NCBI GenBank assembly: GCA_900316985.1
Contig: ONFE01000028.1
Coordinates: 52,695 to 116,694, forward strand
From: an uncultured Prevotellaceae bacterium
GTDB lineage: Bacteria > Bacteroidota > Bacteroidia > Bacteroidales > Bacteroidaceae
DNA length: 64,000 nucleotides
Reading direction: 5' to 3'
In this document: in pieces, positions 8,830-17,949 of the stretch
How positions within the stretch are numbered: position 1 is the first letter of the stretch
Layout: every line of letters starts with the position of its first letter
The notes under the pieces: generated by a model
Databases searched by the model: none
What the model was told of the DNA's origin: nothing
Seen by the model: the letters and a program-made list of their open reading frames with translations, nothing else
Program-made: the position numbers and the translations under genes

Positions 8830-9240
8830 ATGAAGACCGTTTATCCCACCAAAGTATCCATAACGCTCATCTTGATAATCAGTAGCATCATGGGCTGCAT
8901 CCTCATCTCGCTTGCAGTAAGCAGCAAGTGGATTCCATTTTTCATCAATCTGTTGCTTTACGTATCTGTGGTGTATCTGATGGTCAGCATCAAGTACGAA
9001 ATCAACGAATCGCAACTCATCATTCACCAGGCAATGGGCAAGATGGTCATCGACATCAATACAATAAAGAGCATCGAGCCCACACATACCATTCTCAGTG
9101 CGCCAGCCAGTTCTTTAGACCGCCTGCGCATCAGCTACAACAAATACGACGATGTCGTCATTTCACCCCGACGGAAAGAAGAATTCATCCGTCAGCTACA
9201 CTCCATCAATCCAAATATCGTTTTTAAGGAAAAGGAATAG
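8830..9240 (+). CDS. PH-domain membrane protein
   Basis: 136 aa. Two adjacent hydrophobic helices at about residues 8-30 and 35-53 are followed by a soluble beta-rich part (YEINESQLIIHQ, DINTIKSIEPTHT, LRISYNKYDDVVISPR). This matches the bacterial PH-like domain found in small YdbS/YyaB-type membrane proteins. Function unknown. It lies 44 bp after the methyltransferase-like gene on the same strand and is convergent with xpt, 3 bp away. Confidence 0.7.
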   Translation: MKTVYPTKVSITLILIISSIMGCILISLAVSSKWIPFFINLLLYVSVVYLMVSIKYEINESQLIIHQAMGKMVIDINTIKSIEPTHTILSAPASSLDRLRISYNKYDDVVISPRRKEEFIRQLHSINPNIVFKEKE

Positions 9241-9243
9241 GCT

Positions 9244-9813
9244 TCAGTCTCTCAGCTTTATTTCACAATTATCCAGACTTTCCACGGTGGCTAAAGCATA
9301 ATAGTAGATACCCTGTGAACGGAGGAAATCACAGCCTTGCTGGAAAGCCTTCTCGATGATGAAGCCCATTCCCTCGATGGTAGCACCAGCCTTCTGGCAA
9401 AGATCAATCACACCCTTTGCCGCATTTCCATAGGCAAGGAAGTCGTCGATGAAAAGAACATGGTCATCTTTAGTCAGATAATCTGCTGAAATGCATACTG
9501 AATAGTCACGGTCTTTGGTAAACGAATGAACCGTAGTGGCCAGCATCTTGTCCATCGTCTTGGGTTGTTTCTTTTTGATAAACACCACGGGAACATGCAT
9601 CAGATAACCCACAAAGATGGCGGGGGCAATGCCTGAAGCCTCAATCGTAACCACTTTGTTGATTAGTTTATCCTTGAAAAGACGGACAAACTCCTTGGCA
9701 ATCTCCATCATCAGGTTGGAATCCATCTGGTGATTAATGAAACTGTCCACCTTCAGGATACCACCAGGATAGCACTTGCCGTCCTGCATGATACGCTCTT
9801 TCAATAATTCCAT
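9244..9813 (-). CDS. xpt: Xanthine phosphoribosyltransferase
   Basis: 189 aa, the standard Xpt length. The type I phosphoribosyltransferase PRPP loop is [14 protein letters not shown] at about residues 124-137. The N-terminus ([20 protein letters not shown]) and [11 protein letters not shown] are typical of Xpt. It salvages xanthine to XMP in the cytoplasm. A promoter TAATTTTGC sits 22 nt upstream. No purine riboswitch is visible in the short leader. Confidence 0.94.
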   Translation of the reverse strand: MELLKERIMQDGKCYPGGILKVDSFINHQMDSNLMMEIAKEFVRLFKDKLINKVVTIEASGIAPAIFVGYLMHVPVVFIKKKQPKTMDKMLATTVHSFTKDRDYSVCISADYLTKDDHVLFIDDFLAYGNAAKGVIDLCQKAGATIEGMGFIIEKAFQQGCDFLRSQGIYYYALATVESLDNCEIKLRD

Positions 9814-9835
9814 AACTATCAGTTTGTTTTATGCT

Positions 9836-9844
9836 GCAAAATTA
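9836..9844 (-). promoter_or_regulatory. Promoter -7 box of xpt
   Basis: Minus-strand TAATTTTGC (9844-9836) matches TAnnTTTG and lies just upstream of the xpt ATG at 9813. Confidence 0.6.
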
Positions 9845-9888
9845 ATCATAAAAAACCGAAACTATTATCTTTATTCAAGAAAAAAACA

Positions 9889-9896
9889 TATCTTTG
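9889..9896 (+). promoter_or_regulatory. Promoter -7 box of galM
   Basis: TATCTTTG lies 19 nt upstream of the galM ATG at 9916 and is divergent from the xpt promoter. Confidence 0.6.
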
Positions 9897-9915
9897 TCGA
9901 CAAATACTATCCGTT

Positions 9916-11136
9916 ATGACAAAAAAGGCTATCGCTATCCATATCCTGATGCTGCTCATTTGCATGCCCTTGGCCGCACAAACGCGTTCCGGACTTTCTC
10001 CAGAAGCATTTGTAATGGATGTCAATGGCAAGAACACAGCCCTTTATACCATTACCAATTCCAACGGCATGGAAGCCTGCATCACCAACTTCGGTGCTAG
10101 ACTCGTTTCGCTGATGGCACCTGGCCGTAACGGAATGGAAGATGTGGTGCTGGGCTTTGACAACATCAACGACTACGTATCGCTGAAGCAGAACTTCGGA
10201 GCCACCGTGGGCCGCTATATCGGACGCATCAAGGGGGCTCACTTCGTGCTCGACGGCAAGGAATACCAGTTGCAAGGCTTTGGCAAGGGAAATATATCTC
10301 ACGGCGGTACCCCAGGGTTTGCCAATGTAGTGTGGGATATGGTTAGCAAGACCGACTCTTCGCTTACCCTTCGCTATCTCTCACCCGATGGTGAGGCCGG
10401 ATTCCCGGGCAACCTCACGGTAATCCTTACCTATACTTTATCAGCAGCAAACGCCCTTAAAATCGACTACGAAGCCACCACCGACAAGCCTACGGTGCTG
10501 AACATTTCCAACCATTCGTTCTTCAATATTTCCGGTCATCCCGAGAAAGACATACTTCACGAAGAACTGATGGTGAAAAGCAAGAAGATTGCCACCTTCG
10601 ATGCTCAGAAAAACCTCGACGGCGGTTTCCGCAAGGTGAAAGGAACACCCTTCGATTTCCGAAATCCGAAATCCATCGGACAAGACATTGACCAAGACGA
10701 TGAGCAGCTGGCAATAACCAAAGGCTACGACCACTCCTTCGTGTTGAAGAACCGAAAAGGCGAACTTCTACTGCAAGCTTTGCTCACCGATCAGGAGGCT
10801 GGACGCCAGATGCTCGTCTATACCACCGAGCCCGCACTCCATATTTATACGGCCAACGGACTGAAAGGCAACCAAAAGGGCAAACGGGGCATTGCCTATC
10901 CCCACCGTTCGGCCATCTGTTTCGAAGCCATGCACCTGGCCGACAGTCCCAATCATCCGGAATTCCCATCCACCGTGCTCCGTCCTGGAGAGACGTGGCA
11001 TTCCACCACCGTTTATCAGTTCACGACTTCGACAAGACAGCCAACTACCTGTCTGACGGGCCCTGTTACTGTTTTCGGCCTCGGCATCGGGCTTGCCGGA
11101 TTGCTTGTTGCAGGTATTGTTTCGTTAATAAAATAG
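9916..11136 (+). CDS. galM: Exported aldose 1-epimerase (galactose mutarotase) with C-terminal membrane helix
   Basis: 406 aa. A signal peptide at residues 1-22 (ends PLAAQ) implies export to the periplasm. The mutarotase catalytic histidine is in NISNHSFFNISG and the catalytic glutamate in ICFEAMHLADSPNHPEFP. GATVGRYIGRI and NISHGGTPGF are also standard. It interconverts alpha and beta anomers of hexoses. Unusual: after the normal end of the fold (STTVYQF) there are about 34 extra residues, including a Gly-rich hydrophobic helix (FGLGIGLAGLLVAGIVSLI) that could anchor the protein in the membrane. Confidence 0.9.
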   Translation: MTKKAIAIHILMLLICMPLAAQTRSGLSPEAFVMDVNGKNTALYTITNSNGMEACITNFGARLVSLMAPGRNGMEDVVLGFDNINDYVSLKQNFGATVGRYIGRIKGAHFVLDGKEYQLQGFGKGNISHGGTPGFANVVWDMVSKTDSSLTLRYLSPDGEAGFPGNLTVILTYTLSAANALKIDYEATTDKPTVLNISNHSFFNISGHPEKDILHEELMVKSKKIATFDAQKNLDGGFRKVKGTPFDFRNPKSIGQDIDQDDEQLAITKGYDHSFVLKNRKGELLLQALLTDQEAGRQMLVYTTEPALHIYTANGLKGNQKGKRGIAYPHRSAICFEAMHLADSPNHPEFPSTVLRPGETWHSTTVYQFTTSTRQPTTCLTGPVTVFGLGIGLAGLLVAGIVSLIK

Positions 11137-11140
11137 AGTC

Positions 11141-11470
11141 ATGAAGGACTACGTCGACAAGATGAATGCCGCAGAGGCGCGACTGTTCCGTGAGGCTGTG
11201 GTGAATATCGTGAGCCAGATTCCTTGCGGAAAGGTCACCACCTATGGGTATATTGCGACGTTAGCAGGATGGCCCAGCCACTCGCGCATGGTAGGTCGTA
11301 CCCTTCGCTATACCCCAGAATGTGCTTCCCTGCCATGCCATCGTGTGGTGAATGCCGTAGGCCGAACGGCTCCCGGATGGCTAAAGCAACGCGAACTGCT
11401 GGAAGCCGAGGGCGTTACTTTCAAGAACAATGGGCACGTAGACATGCAACGGCACCAATGGATTCTGTAA
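11141..11470 (+). CDS. MGMT-family DNA alkyltransferase-like protein
   Basis: 109 aa, equal to the C-terminal DNA-binding/active-site domain of O6-alkylguanine transferases. The motif LPCHRVVNAVG keeps the acceptor cysteine (PCHR), whereas alkyltransferase-like ATL proteins usually have Trp there. VTTYGYIATLAGWPSHSRMVG is the recognition-helix region. It may repair O6-alkylguanine by self-alkylation, or flag such lesions. It starts 4 bp after galM, so the two are probably co-transcribed. Confidence 0.85.
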   Translation: MKDYVDKMNAAEARLFREAVVNIVSQIPCGKVTTYGYIATLAGWPSHSRMVGRTLRYTPECASLPCHRVVNAVGRTAPGWLKQRELLEAEGVTFKNNGHVDMQRHQWIL

Positions 11471-11487
11471 AAATATTTAGTTATATA

Positions 11488-11520
11488 TTTGGAACTAATG
11501 AATATAATAGCTATATTTGC
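11488..11520 (+). promoter_or_regulatory. Promoter of the lipoprotein gene
   Basis: TTTG (11488-11491), 20 nt spacer, TATATTTGC (11512-11520); the ATG follows at 11566. Confidence 0.7.
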
Positions 11521-11565
11521 ATCCGAAAGTAATTAAAAATCCTATTCACTAAAAAACTTTTTATT

Positions 11566-12333
11566 ATGAAAAAACCAATCAATGTAACATTGCTTCTTAC
11601 GGCCATTTTAATGGTGGCTGCCTGCGGAAGTAAGGATGCGAAAAAAGCCGACAGTTCCGAACCCGAGAAGAAAGAGAATGCGAAGAGCGAAGAGTTTACG
11701 GGGGAGAAGTACTCCAAGGATGCTGCCATCTTCTATTTTGACAAGAATTATGGTATTGACTTCAAGGAACTGGCACCTGACTACAAATACGATGAGTCGG
11801 GTAAATACACCTTCAAGGGTGACGACTCGGAAGTGTCAGCACGTTTCATCGACCCCGAAGGCGGTTACACACCAGAGCAAATTGAAGGTTTTGTACGGAA
11901 AATCTATGCAGCAACAGCCAAGGCCTCCAAAGACGGCAAGAATGTGTACGGCTTCCTGCTGAGTGGAAAGAGCACCAAGGAAGGAGCCATGGAGGAAAAA
12001 CCGATTGATGAAGTGCTGAAGGGCGGCTACACGGAAATCTTAGGAGTTAAAGCCTATACCGGTAGCTATTCCTGGTCAATCCTGAAAGACGATTTGTTCT
12101 ATGACGTGAGCGTTTCTGCCATAGAGAAGAAAGCCGGGCCTAACGATAATCGCAAGGCCTTTGAATATGTGGGACGTGGTTATAGTGTAAGCATCAACAA
12201 AGGTCTGCAAAAGAGCATGGACGACACCATGAAGGATGCCGAGGATGCCTTCAAGAAAATCGAGAATGATCCTGAGTTGAAAAAGAAGGTTCAGGAAGAA
12301 GCCGAGAAGGTGAAGAAGCAATACGGGCTGTAA
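11566..12333 (+). CDS. Predicted lipoprotein of unknown function
   Basis: 255 aa. The lipoprotein signal is clear: MKKPINVTLLLTAILMVAACG, with a lipobox before Cys20 (LMVAAC). A charged, low-complexity linker (Lys/Glu/Ser, residues 22-45) follows. The rest is a soluble domain ending in a Lys/Glu-rich, probably helical segment (residues 225-255). No family recognised. Own promoter upstream and own terminator downstream, so it is monocistronic. Confidence 0.8.
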   Translation: MKKPINVTLLLTAILMVAACGSKDAKKADSSEPEKKENAKSEEFTGEKYSKDAAIFYFDKNYGIDFKELAPDYKYDESGKYTFKGDDSEVSARFIDPEGGYTPEQIEGFVRKIYAATAKASKDGKNVYGFLLSGKSTKEGAMEEKPIDEVLKGGYTEILGVKAYTGSYSWSILKDDLFYDVSVSAIEKKAGPNDNRKAFEYVGRGYSVSINKGLQKSMDDTMKDAEDAFKKIENDPELKKKVQEEAEKVKKQYGL

Positions 12334-12355
12334 TTGACGGTCGTTTACAAAAAAA

Positions 12356-12390
12356 GAGGGTGTGTCCGTTTCGACACACCCTCCATATTT
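12356..12390. terminator. Bidirectional terminator
   Basis: GAGGGTGTGTC (12356-12366), a 6-nt loop and GACACACCCTC (12373-12383) form a perfect 11-bp stem. It has A-run upstream and T-rich sequence downstream, so it can serve both the lipoprotein gene and the convergent small gene at 12413-12508. Confidence 0.8.
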
Positions 12391-12412
12391 TTGATTACCA
12401 GACTTTTCTTTG

Positions 12413-12508
12413 TTAGGCTGCATACTCAGCAGCATAGAGACGAATGAAATTCTCGCAATACTCATTAAAACCTTTCATTCCTAACATCTTAATCATCAAT
12501 TTTTTCAT
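12413..12508 (-). CDS. 31-aa peptide with its own promoter
   Basis: Minus-strand ATG at 12508 reads MKKLMIKMLGMKGFNEYCEN followed by FIRLYAAEYAA and stop. A purine-rich tract (AAAGGAAACAAAAG) sits directly upstream of the ATG. About 100 nt further up is a full TTTG-N20-TAccTTTGC promoter (12641-12609), and a perfect hairpin terminator follows the stop. Promoter, leader, ATG and terminator in the right order make this a plausible real gene despite its size. The peptide looks amphipathic and basic at its N-terminus. Function unknown. Confidence 0.6.
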   Translation of the reverse strand: MKKLMIKMLGMKGFNEYCENFIRLYAAEYAA

Positions 12509-12608
12509 CTTTTGTTTCCTTTCTTTTCTTTAATTCAACAATCTTTTTACATCTCGAAAGCCTTTACTATCAAAGGCAAAATAGCATCTAAACTCTTAAA
12601 AGAGGACT

Positions 12609-12641
12609 GCAAAGGTACGTCTATTCTTACATATCCACAAA
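12609..12641 (-). promoter_or_regulatory. Promoter of the 31-aa peptide gene
   Basis: Minus strand: TTTG (12641-12638), 20 nt, TACCTTTGC (12617-12609). A strong Bacteroidetes consensus that points away from the SDR gene. Confidence 0.7.
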
Positions 12642-12727
12642 CTTTCCAGACACAATAACTCCGCAGATACGCACTTTTTGATTTAAGTCAACATTCATAA
12701 ACAGATACAACGGCAATAAAAAATATT

Positions 12728-12764
12728 AAATACTTGCATACAAGTATTTTTTTACTATCTTTGC
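12728..12764 (+). promoter_or_regulatory. Promoter of the SDR gene with a perfect inverted-repeat operator
   Basis: AAATACTTG (12728-12736), CATA, CAAGTATTT (12741-12749) is a perfect 9-bp inverted repeat immediately upstream of TATCTTTGC (12756-12764). It covers the expected -33 region. The core TACTTGCATACAAGTA resembles sites bound by HxlR-type redox repressors (inference). Confidence 0.65.
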
Positions 12765-12809
12765 AGAAAAATATTCACAAACTGAATCATCATTACTACC
12801 AGCAAGAAA

Positions 12810-13541
12810 ATGGAGAGCAGACAAGCCATCATCATGGGAGCCTCATCGGGAATGGGGCACCGTATCGCTGAAATCCTTCTGGAAAAGGGTTGGCGAGTGG
12901 GTGTGGCTGCCCGAAGAGAAGAAATGCTGCTTCCCCTGAAAGAGAAATATCCCGGAAAGGTGGTCACGGCCTGCATCGACGTTAACGACCCAAAGGCCGA
13001 TGAGCAGCTCTTGAAGATGGTGGAGCAAATGAACGGTGTTGACCTCTATTTTCATATTTCAGGCATCGGTAAGCAAAACCTGACGCTCGAACAGGATATC
13101 GAGATGAATACTGTGGAAACCAACGGCACAGGATTTACCCGATGCATCACCACGATGTTCAACTACATGGCCAAGAACGGAGGCGGACACATTGCAGCCA
13201 TCAGCAGCATTGCCGGTACTAAGGGACTCGGAGCCGCTCCTTCCTACAGTGCCACAAAAGCTTTCCAGAACTGCTATCTGGAAGCCTTGGAGCAACAAGC
13301 CTCCATGCGCCACCTCAATATCCGTATCACGGACATACGTCCAGGATTCGTGGACACACCGTTGCTCGGTGACAATCCCCACTACCCCATGCTGATAGAC
13401 ACGGAGAGCGCTTCACAGGAAATCGTACGTGCTGTCCTCGGCAAGAAGCACGTCCACGTTCTCGACTGGCGCTACCGTATCCTCACACCCCTTTGGCGAC
13501 TCATTCCCCGCTGGCTATGGCGGCGCCTCAACATCCATTAA
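12810..13541 (+). CDS. Short-chain dehydrogenase/reductase
   Basis: 243 aa. The Rossmann cofactor motif is GASSGMG at residues 10-16 and AARR at about 34-37 suggests NADP(H) preference. The catalytic serine lies in AISSIAG, followed by YSATK with the catalytic Tyr and Lys. A C-terminal basic, Trp-rich tail (WRLIPRWLWRRL) may contact the membrane. Substrate unknown. It is followed 45 bp later by an aldo/keto reductase, which suggests a shared reductive or detoxifying role under the inverted-repeat operator upstream. Confidence 0.9.
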   Translation: MESRQAIIMGASSGMGHRIAEILLEKGWRVGVAARREEMLLPLKEKYPGKVVTACIDVNDPKADEQLLKMVEQMNGVDLYFHISGIGKQNLTLEQDIEMNTVETNGTGFTRCITTMFNYMAKNGGGHIAAISSIAGTKGLGAAPSYSATKAFQNCYLEALEQQASMRHLNIRITDIRPGFVDTPLLGDNPHYPMLIDTESASQEIVRAVLGKKHVHVLDWRYRILTPLWRLIPRWLWRRLNIH

Positions 13542-13586
13542 ACCCCGAAACTCACAAACTTATAAACTCACAAACTCAAAAATATT

Positions 13587-14969
13587 ATGGATAAGAAGAA
13601 CAACGATCTCTCAAGACGAGAATTCCTCAAGCGCCTCGGCATCGGCACCTTCTCAGCGGCTGCCCTGATGGGACTGGAGCCTATCACCACCATTGCCCGC
13701 GAACTGGAAGACAAGCCTCAGATACCCACCGACGGCGATAACCTGATGACCTATCGCGTAAACCGCCACTCCGGCGACAAGGTTTCACTCTTGGGCTACG
13801 GTATGATGCGACTGCCGCAGAAAGACCGCAAGATTGATCAGGATATGGTGAATCAGGAAGTGGACTACGCCATCGCCCACGGCGTCAACTATTTTGATAC
13901 GGCTCCCGTCTATCACGGCGGACAATCGGAAGTGGCCACCGGCATTGCCCTCAGCCGTCATCCCCGTGAGAAATATTTCATAGCCACCAAGATGTCGAAC
14001 CAGAACGAACGCCTCTGGGACTTCGACAAGGCCAAAGAGATGTATGAGACTTCCTTCAAGAAACTGCAGGTGGACTACATCGACTACTATCTGCTGCACT
14101 CCATCGGCGGCGGTGGCGTGGAGAATCTCAAAGGCCGTTTCATCGATAACGGACTGCTCAACTTCCTGCTGGAAGAGCGCAAGGCAGGCCGCATCCGCAA
14201 CCTCGGATTCTCCTACCATGGCGACGTGGAAGCCTTCGACTGGCTCCTCGACCGCGATGATGAATACAAATGGGACTTCGTTCAGATAGAGCTCAACTAC
14301 CTCGACTGGCGCCACGCTTCCACCAAGGGAGGATGGAAACACGATGCCGATGCCGAATACCTCTATAACAAACTGGATAAACTGGGCATTCAGGCCGTTG
14401 TGATGGAACCCCTTCTGGGCGGCCGTCTGGCCAGGGTTCCCGAAGAGATTGCCGACCAGCTCAAGGCCGAGCGCGCAGAGGCTTCTCCGGCTTCATGGGC
14501 TTTCCGCTGGGTAGGTACGCTGCCCAACATCCTCGTGGCCCTCAGTGGCATGACAACGATGGAAGTGCTTCAGGAGAACGTACAGACCTTCTCACCCCTC
14601 GACCCCTGTACCGACAAGGAGAAAGAGATGCTGGAGCGCATTGCCGACCAGATGGCGGGATTCCCCGTGGTACCCTGTACTGCCTGCAGCTACTGTATGC
14701 CATGCCCCTATGGTGTGGACATCCCCGGCAACTTCAGCTACTACAACAATGCCGTCACGGAGAAACTGCTGCCCTTGCCACCGAAGTCTTCACCCGACTA
14801 TGCCGAACGGCTGCTGAAATACCAGAAAGGATATGAAAAGACCTTGAAGGCAGAAGCCTGGGCATCGAAGTGTATGGACTGCGAGGAATGCCTGCCCAAA
14901 TGTCCGCAGCAGATCCGTATTCCCAACCAGTTGGCACGTCTCACGGAACTCCTTCCCCCAGAGAGTTGA
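13587..14969 (+). CDS. Tat-exported aldo/keto reductase with ferredoxin-type C-terminus
   Basis: 460 aa. The twin-arginine signal SRREFLKRLGIGTFSAAALMG lies at residues 9-28, so a folded, cofactor-bearing protein is exported. An AKR barrel follows (FDTAPVYHGGQSE with catalytic Tyr/Asp, FIATKMS, VDYIDYYLLHSIGG). The C-terminal part holds two cysteine clusters, CTACSYCMPCPYGVDIP and CMDCEECLPKCPQQIRIP, each CX2CX2CX3CP-like and able to bind 4Fe-4S. This AKR plus 4Fe-4S architecture is known in anaerobes. Substrate unknown. Confidence 0.9.
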   Translation: MDKKNNDLSRREFLKRLGIGTFSAAALMGLEPITTIARELEDKPQIPTDGDNLMTYRVNRHSGDKVSLLGYGMMRLPQKDRKIDQDMVNQEVDYAIAHGVNYFDTAPVYHGGQSEVATGIALSRHPREKYFIATKMSNQNERLWDFDKAKEMYETSFKKLQVDYIDYYLLHSIGGGGVENLKGRFIDNGLLNFLLEERKAGRIRNLGFSYHGDVEAFDWLLDRDDEYKWDFVQIELNYLDWRHASTKGGWKHDADAEYLYNKLDKLGIQAVVMEPLLGGRLARVPEEIADQLKAERAEASPASWAFRWVGTLPNILVALSGMTTMEVLQENVQTFSPLDPCTDKEKEMLERIADQMAGFPVVPCTACSYCMPCPYGVDIPGNFSYYNNAVTEKLLPLPPKSSPDYAERLLKYQKGYEKTLKAEAWASKCMDCEECLPKCPQQIRIPNQLARLTELLPPES

Positions 14970-15018
14970 TGTTCAAAGCATTTGACAGCCATTTTTCTTG
15001 TTATTCAAAATTTTTCAT

Positions 15019-15027
15019 TACCTTTGC
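15019..15027 (+). promoter_or_regulatory. Promoter -7 box of fhs
   Basis: TACCTTTGC lies 18 nt upstream of the ATG at 15046. It favours that ATG over an in-frame one upstream of the promoter at 14998. Confidence 0.65.
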
Positions 15028-15045
15028 AGCCAAATTGCGAACGTT

Positions 15046-16728
15046 ATGAAAACAGACATAGAGATAGCAAGAGAAACCCCGTTGGCTCCCATCGGACAGA
15101 TTGCGGAGAAGCTGGGAGTACCCGAAACCGGCGTTGACAACTACGGAAGAAACATCGCCAAGATTGACGAATCACTCATCGACGAGGAGCGCGTGCAGCA
15201 GCACCATCTCATCCTTGTCACCTCCATCAGTCCCACAAAGGCGGGTGTCGGAAAGACAACCGTCAGCATCGGACTGGCATTGGGACTCAACAAGATAGGA
15301 TGCCGGGCCACCGTGGCCCTTCGCGAGCCTTCATTGGGTCCCTGTTTCGGAATCAAGGGCGGAGCTGCAGGAGGAGGCTATGCGCAGGTGCTGCCTATGG
15401 AGAAAATCAATCTCCACTTCACCGGCGACTTCCATGCCATCACCTCTGCCCACAACACGCTCAGCGCGCTGCTCGACAATCATCTCTACCAGCATCGCAA
15501 TGAAGGACCCCTCTTCAAGGAAATCTATTGGAAACGCGTACTTGATGTCAACGACCGCAGCCTCCGTCATGTAAACATCGGCGTTGGCGGCGGTACCAAC
15601 GGCATAGAGCGTTCCACGGGCTTCGACATCACCTCGGCTTCCGAACTGATGGCTATCCTCTGTCTCGCCACGGACATTGAAGACTTGCAACGGCGCATCG
15701 GCAACATCCTCCTGGGTATCACCATCGATGACCGTCCCTTCACCGTCAACGACCTCGGTGTCACCGGAGCCATCACAGCCCTGCTCATCGATGCCATCCA
15801 TCCCAATCTCGTACAGACCACCGAGCAGACACCGGCTTTCATCCACGGAGGTCCCTTTGCAAACATTGCCCACGGATGCTCTTCGGTGCTTGCCACCAAG
15901 CTCGCCCTCACCTACAGCGACTACACCATTACCGAGGCAGGCTTCGGAGCCGACCTTGGCGCAGAGAAATTCTTTGATATCAAATGCCGGAAGGCAGGGT
16001 TGCAACCAGCACTCACCGTCCTCGTTGTCACCACCCAGGGACTGAAGATGCACGGCGGTGTGCCCCTCGACCAGATAAAGGAGCCTTCCCATCAAGGTCT
16101 TCTGGAAGGTTTCCGCAATATGGACAAGCACATCCGCAACCTGAAGAAGTTCGGACAGTCCATCGTGGTTGCCATCAACCGCTTTGCCACCGATGATGAA
16201 CTGGAACTTGACCTCATCATCCAGCATTGCCGCCAGTTGGGTGTTCCCTGTGCCATCAACAATGCCTTCTCTGAAGGTGGCGAAGGTGCCCGTCAATTGG
16301 CTGAGACCGTAGTCGACACCATTGCCCACAAACCATCTGCAACCCTCCGTTACGCCTACAGGCTTCAGGACCCCATCACCACGAAGATTGAGCAGGTGTG
16401 CACCAACATCTACGGCGCAGCCACCGTCACCTATAGCGAGCACGCCTGGCAGCAGCTCACCGACATCAGCCGCCTCTTCGGCAACGATTCCGATGTCAGC
16501 CACTATCCCGTATGTATTGCCAAGACGCAGTTCTCCTTCACCACCGACCCCAACCTCTACGGCTGTCCCGATGGCTTTGATATCTTCATCCGTGAAATCA
16601 TTGTCAATACAGGTTCCGAGATGATTGTTGCCGTGGCAGGTAAGATGATGCGCATGCCGGGACTGCCCAAGAGCCCTCAGGCAGAACGCATCCAGGTCGT
16701 TGACGGAAAGATCACCGGCCTCTCATAA
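15046..16728 (+). CDS. fhs: Formate--tetrahydrofolate ligase
   Basis: 560 aa, the usual length. ATP-binding P-loop: [17 protein letters not shown]. Other standard blocks: [33 protein letters not shown] and the C-terminal ATP/folate site ([11 protein letters not shown]-like, seen as [19 protein letters not shown]). It makes 10-formyl-THF from formate, THF and ATP for purine and fMet synthesis. The start is chosen at 15046 because the promoter lies just upstream and [10 protein letters not shown] is the family N-terminus. Confidence 0.96.
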   Translation: MKTDIEIARETPLAPIGQIAEKLGVPETGVDNYGRNIAKIDESLIDEERVQQHHLILVTSISPTKAGVGKTTVSIGLALGLNKIGCRATVALREPSLGPCFGIKGGAAGGGYAQVLPMEKINLHFTGDFHAITSAHNTLSALLDNHLYQHRNEGPLFKEIYWKRVLDVNDRSLRHVNIGVGGGTNGIERSTGFDITSASELMAILCLATDIEDLQRRIGNILLGITIDDRPFTVNDLGVTGAITALLIDAIHPNLVQTTEQTPAFIHGGPFANIAHGCSSVLATKLALTYSDYTITEAGFGADLGAEKFFDIKCRKAGLQPALTVLVVTTQGLKMHGGVPLDQIKEPSHQGLLEGFRNMDKHIRNLKKFGQSIVVAINRFATDDELELDLIIQHCRQLGVPCAINNAFSEGGEGARQLAETVVDTIAHKPSATLRYAYRLQDPITTKIEQVCTNIYGAATVTYSEHAWQQLTDISRLFGNDSDVSHYPVCIAKTQFSFTTDPNLYGCPDGFDIFIREIIVNTGSEMIVAVAGKMMRMPGLPKSPQAERIQVVDGKITGLS

Positions 16729-16747
16729 AGAAAAAACCACATCTGAT

Positions 16748-17827
16748 TTACCAGCCCTCAGGCAGCACGATGTTCTCCTCGCCGTGGGCCTTCTCGAACA
16801 GCGGTGCTATCTCTTCATCGCTGAAACCCGCTATGCCGCAGCCGATGCGCGTCACGAGGAAGGTCAGTTCCCGGTGTTCACGGGCAAACTGGATGAATTC
16901 ATCCACATAGGGACGTATCGTCTCCACGCCGCCCTGCATCGTAGGAATGGCGTAGCTCTGACCTTGCAATCCCACGCCCTGTCCCATCACGGCTCCGAAT
17001 TTCCTTACCGCCACATAGGCCGCACCTCCGCCGTGCATACCACGCAGATTGCTTCCAAACACAAAAATCTCACCCGGAGCCAGACTGGTGATATACTCCG
17101 GAGTAGTCCTTTTCTTTTCCATATCGTATTCGTTGGGTTCCATATCAAAGGCAGCCTCGGTCTTGCATGCCATACCTTCCATAGCCATAGGCGGCATGGC
17201 TGTCCGCTCGCGGATATCGAAGTGGTCGATTACCTCAGGCATATCCAGTTCCATATCGAAATGCTTCCGAAAGTAGGGAATGATGATGCGCTCCTTGAGC
17301 GACTTGTAGCGCTGACTGACCGCTGAAGGCGTCAATCCCAATTGTGCAGCAATATCCTTGGCCTTGAAGCCACCGTCGAGCATCATCATGGCTATCACCC
17401 TGTCGCGACGGTCCATATCGCAGGTATCGCACATATCCATCACCGTCTTTCGGAACTGTAGCCGCAGGTCGCTCGTGATATCAAACGACTGCAGGTAATC
17501 CTCAAACGTAATCGAGCCATACTCCTTCTGATACCATTTCAGCGCATCTAGCACGATATAGCGGAAGCCGCCGATAATCCACGTTCGCAGACTGACGCCC
17601 TCCGAACGGTTCTCCAATGGCTCCCACTGGTGTTCCAGCAGATAGATGGCATACTGGTGGGTGAGCGACGTACAGTCCAGGTTCTCCTTGTGACTCAGGT
17701 CATAGTGCTTGTCAAACACATAGTATCCTGCCCTGCAATATTCATAGAAATAATGCTGGATAATGTAGGAGTCTCCCCGCCTGAAGCCGGCTATAATCTG
17801 TTCGTCGGAAAGCTTTCTTCGTGTCAT
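16748..17827 (-). CDS. Sigma-70-like HTH protein fused to a macro-like domain
   Basis: 359 aa. The N-terminal half resembles an ECF/sigma-70 factor: a helical region at residues 1-60, then a sigma-4-type HTH at about 145-175 (GFKAKDIAAQLGLTPSAVSQ). After a Met/Glu-rich linker (about 195-240) comes a distinct C-terminal domain with IFVFGSNLRGMHGGGAA, QSYAIPTMQGG and RIGCGIAGF. Its glycine-rich loops resemble ADP-ribose-binding macro domains. The combination suggests a transcription factor whose activity responds to an ADP-ribose-like ligand (inference). Divergent to a vWA gene 122 bp away and convergent with fhs. Confidence 0.65.
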   Translation of the reverse strand: MTRRKLSDEQIIAGFRRGDSYIIQHYFYEYCRAGYYVFDKHYDLSHKENLDCTSLTHQYAIYLLEHQWEPLENRSEGVSLRTWIIGGFRYIVLDALKWYQKEYGSITFEDYLQSFDITSDLRLQFRKTVMDMCDTCDMDRRDRVIAMMMLDGGFKAKDIAAQLGLTPSAVSQRYKSLKERIIIPYFRKHFDMELDMPEVIDHFDIRERTAMPPMAMEGMACKTEAAFDMEPNEYDMEKKRTTPEYITSLAPGEIFVFGSNLRGMHGGGAAYVAVRKFGAVMGQGVGLQGQSYAIPTMQGGVETIRPYVDEFIQFAREHRELTFLVTRIGCGIAGFSDEEIAPLFEKAHGEENIVLPEGW

Positions 17828-17949
17828 ACTTTATTATTTTGCAGCGAAAATAAGAAAAAAAATCCAATCCCACTTAATTTTCCACCCGAAAAGTGCTTTA
17901 AAGAAATAAAAACAGTCCATTTTTAGTAACCATTTAAAACCGTAACGAA

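Noticed and set aside
9814-9844. Purine riboswitch before xpt
   Set aside because: The leader between promoter and ATG is about 20 nt, too short for an aptamer.
15331-16503. 390-codon frame antisense to fhs
   Set aside because: A shadow of fhs, with no start signals.
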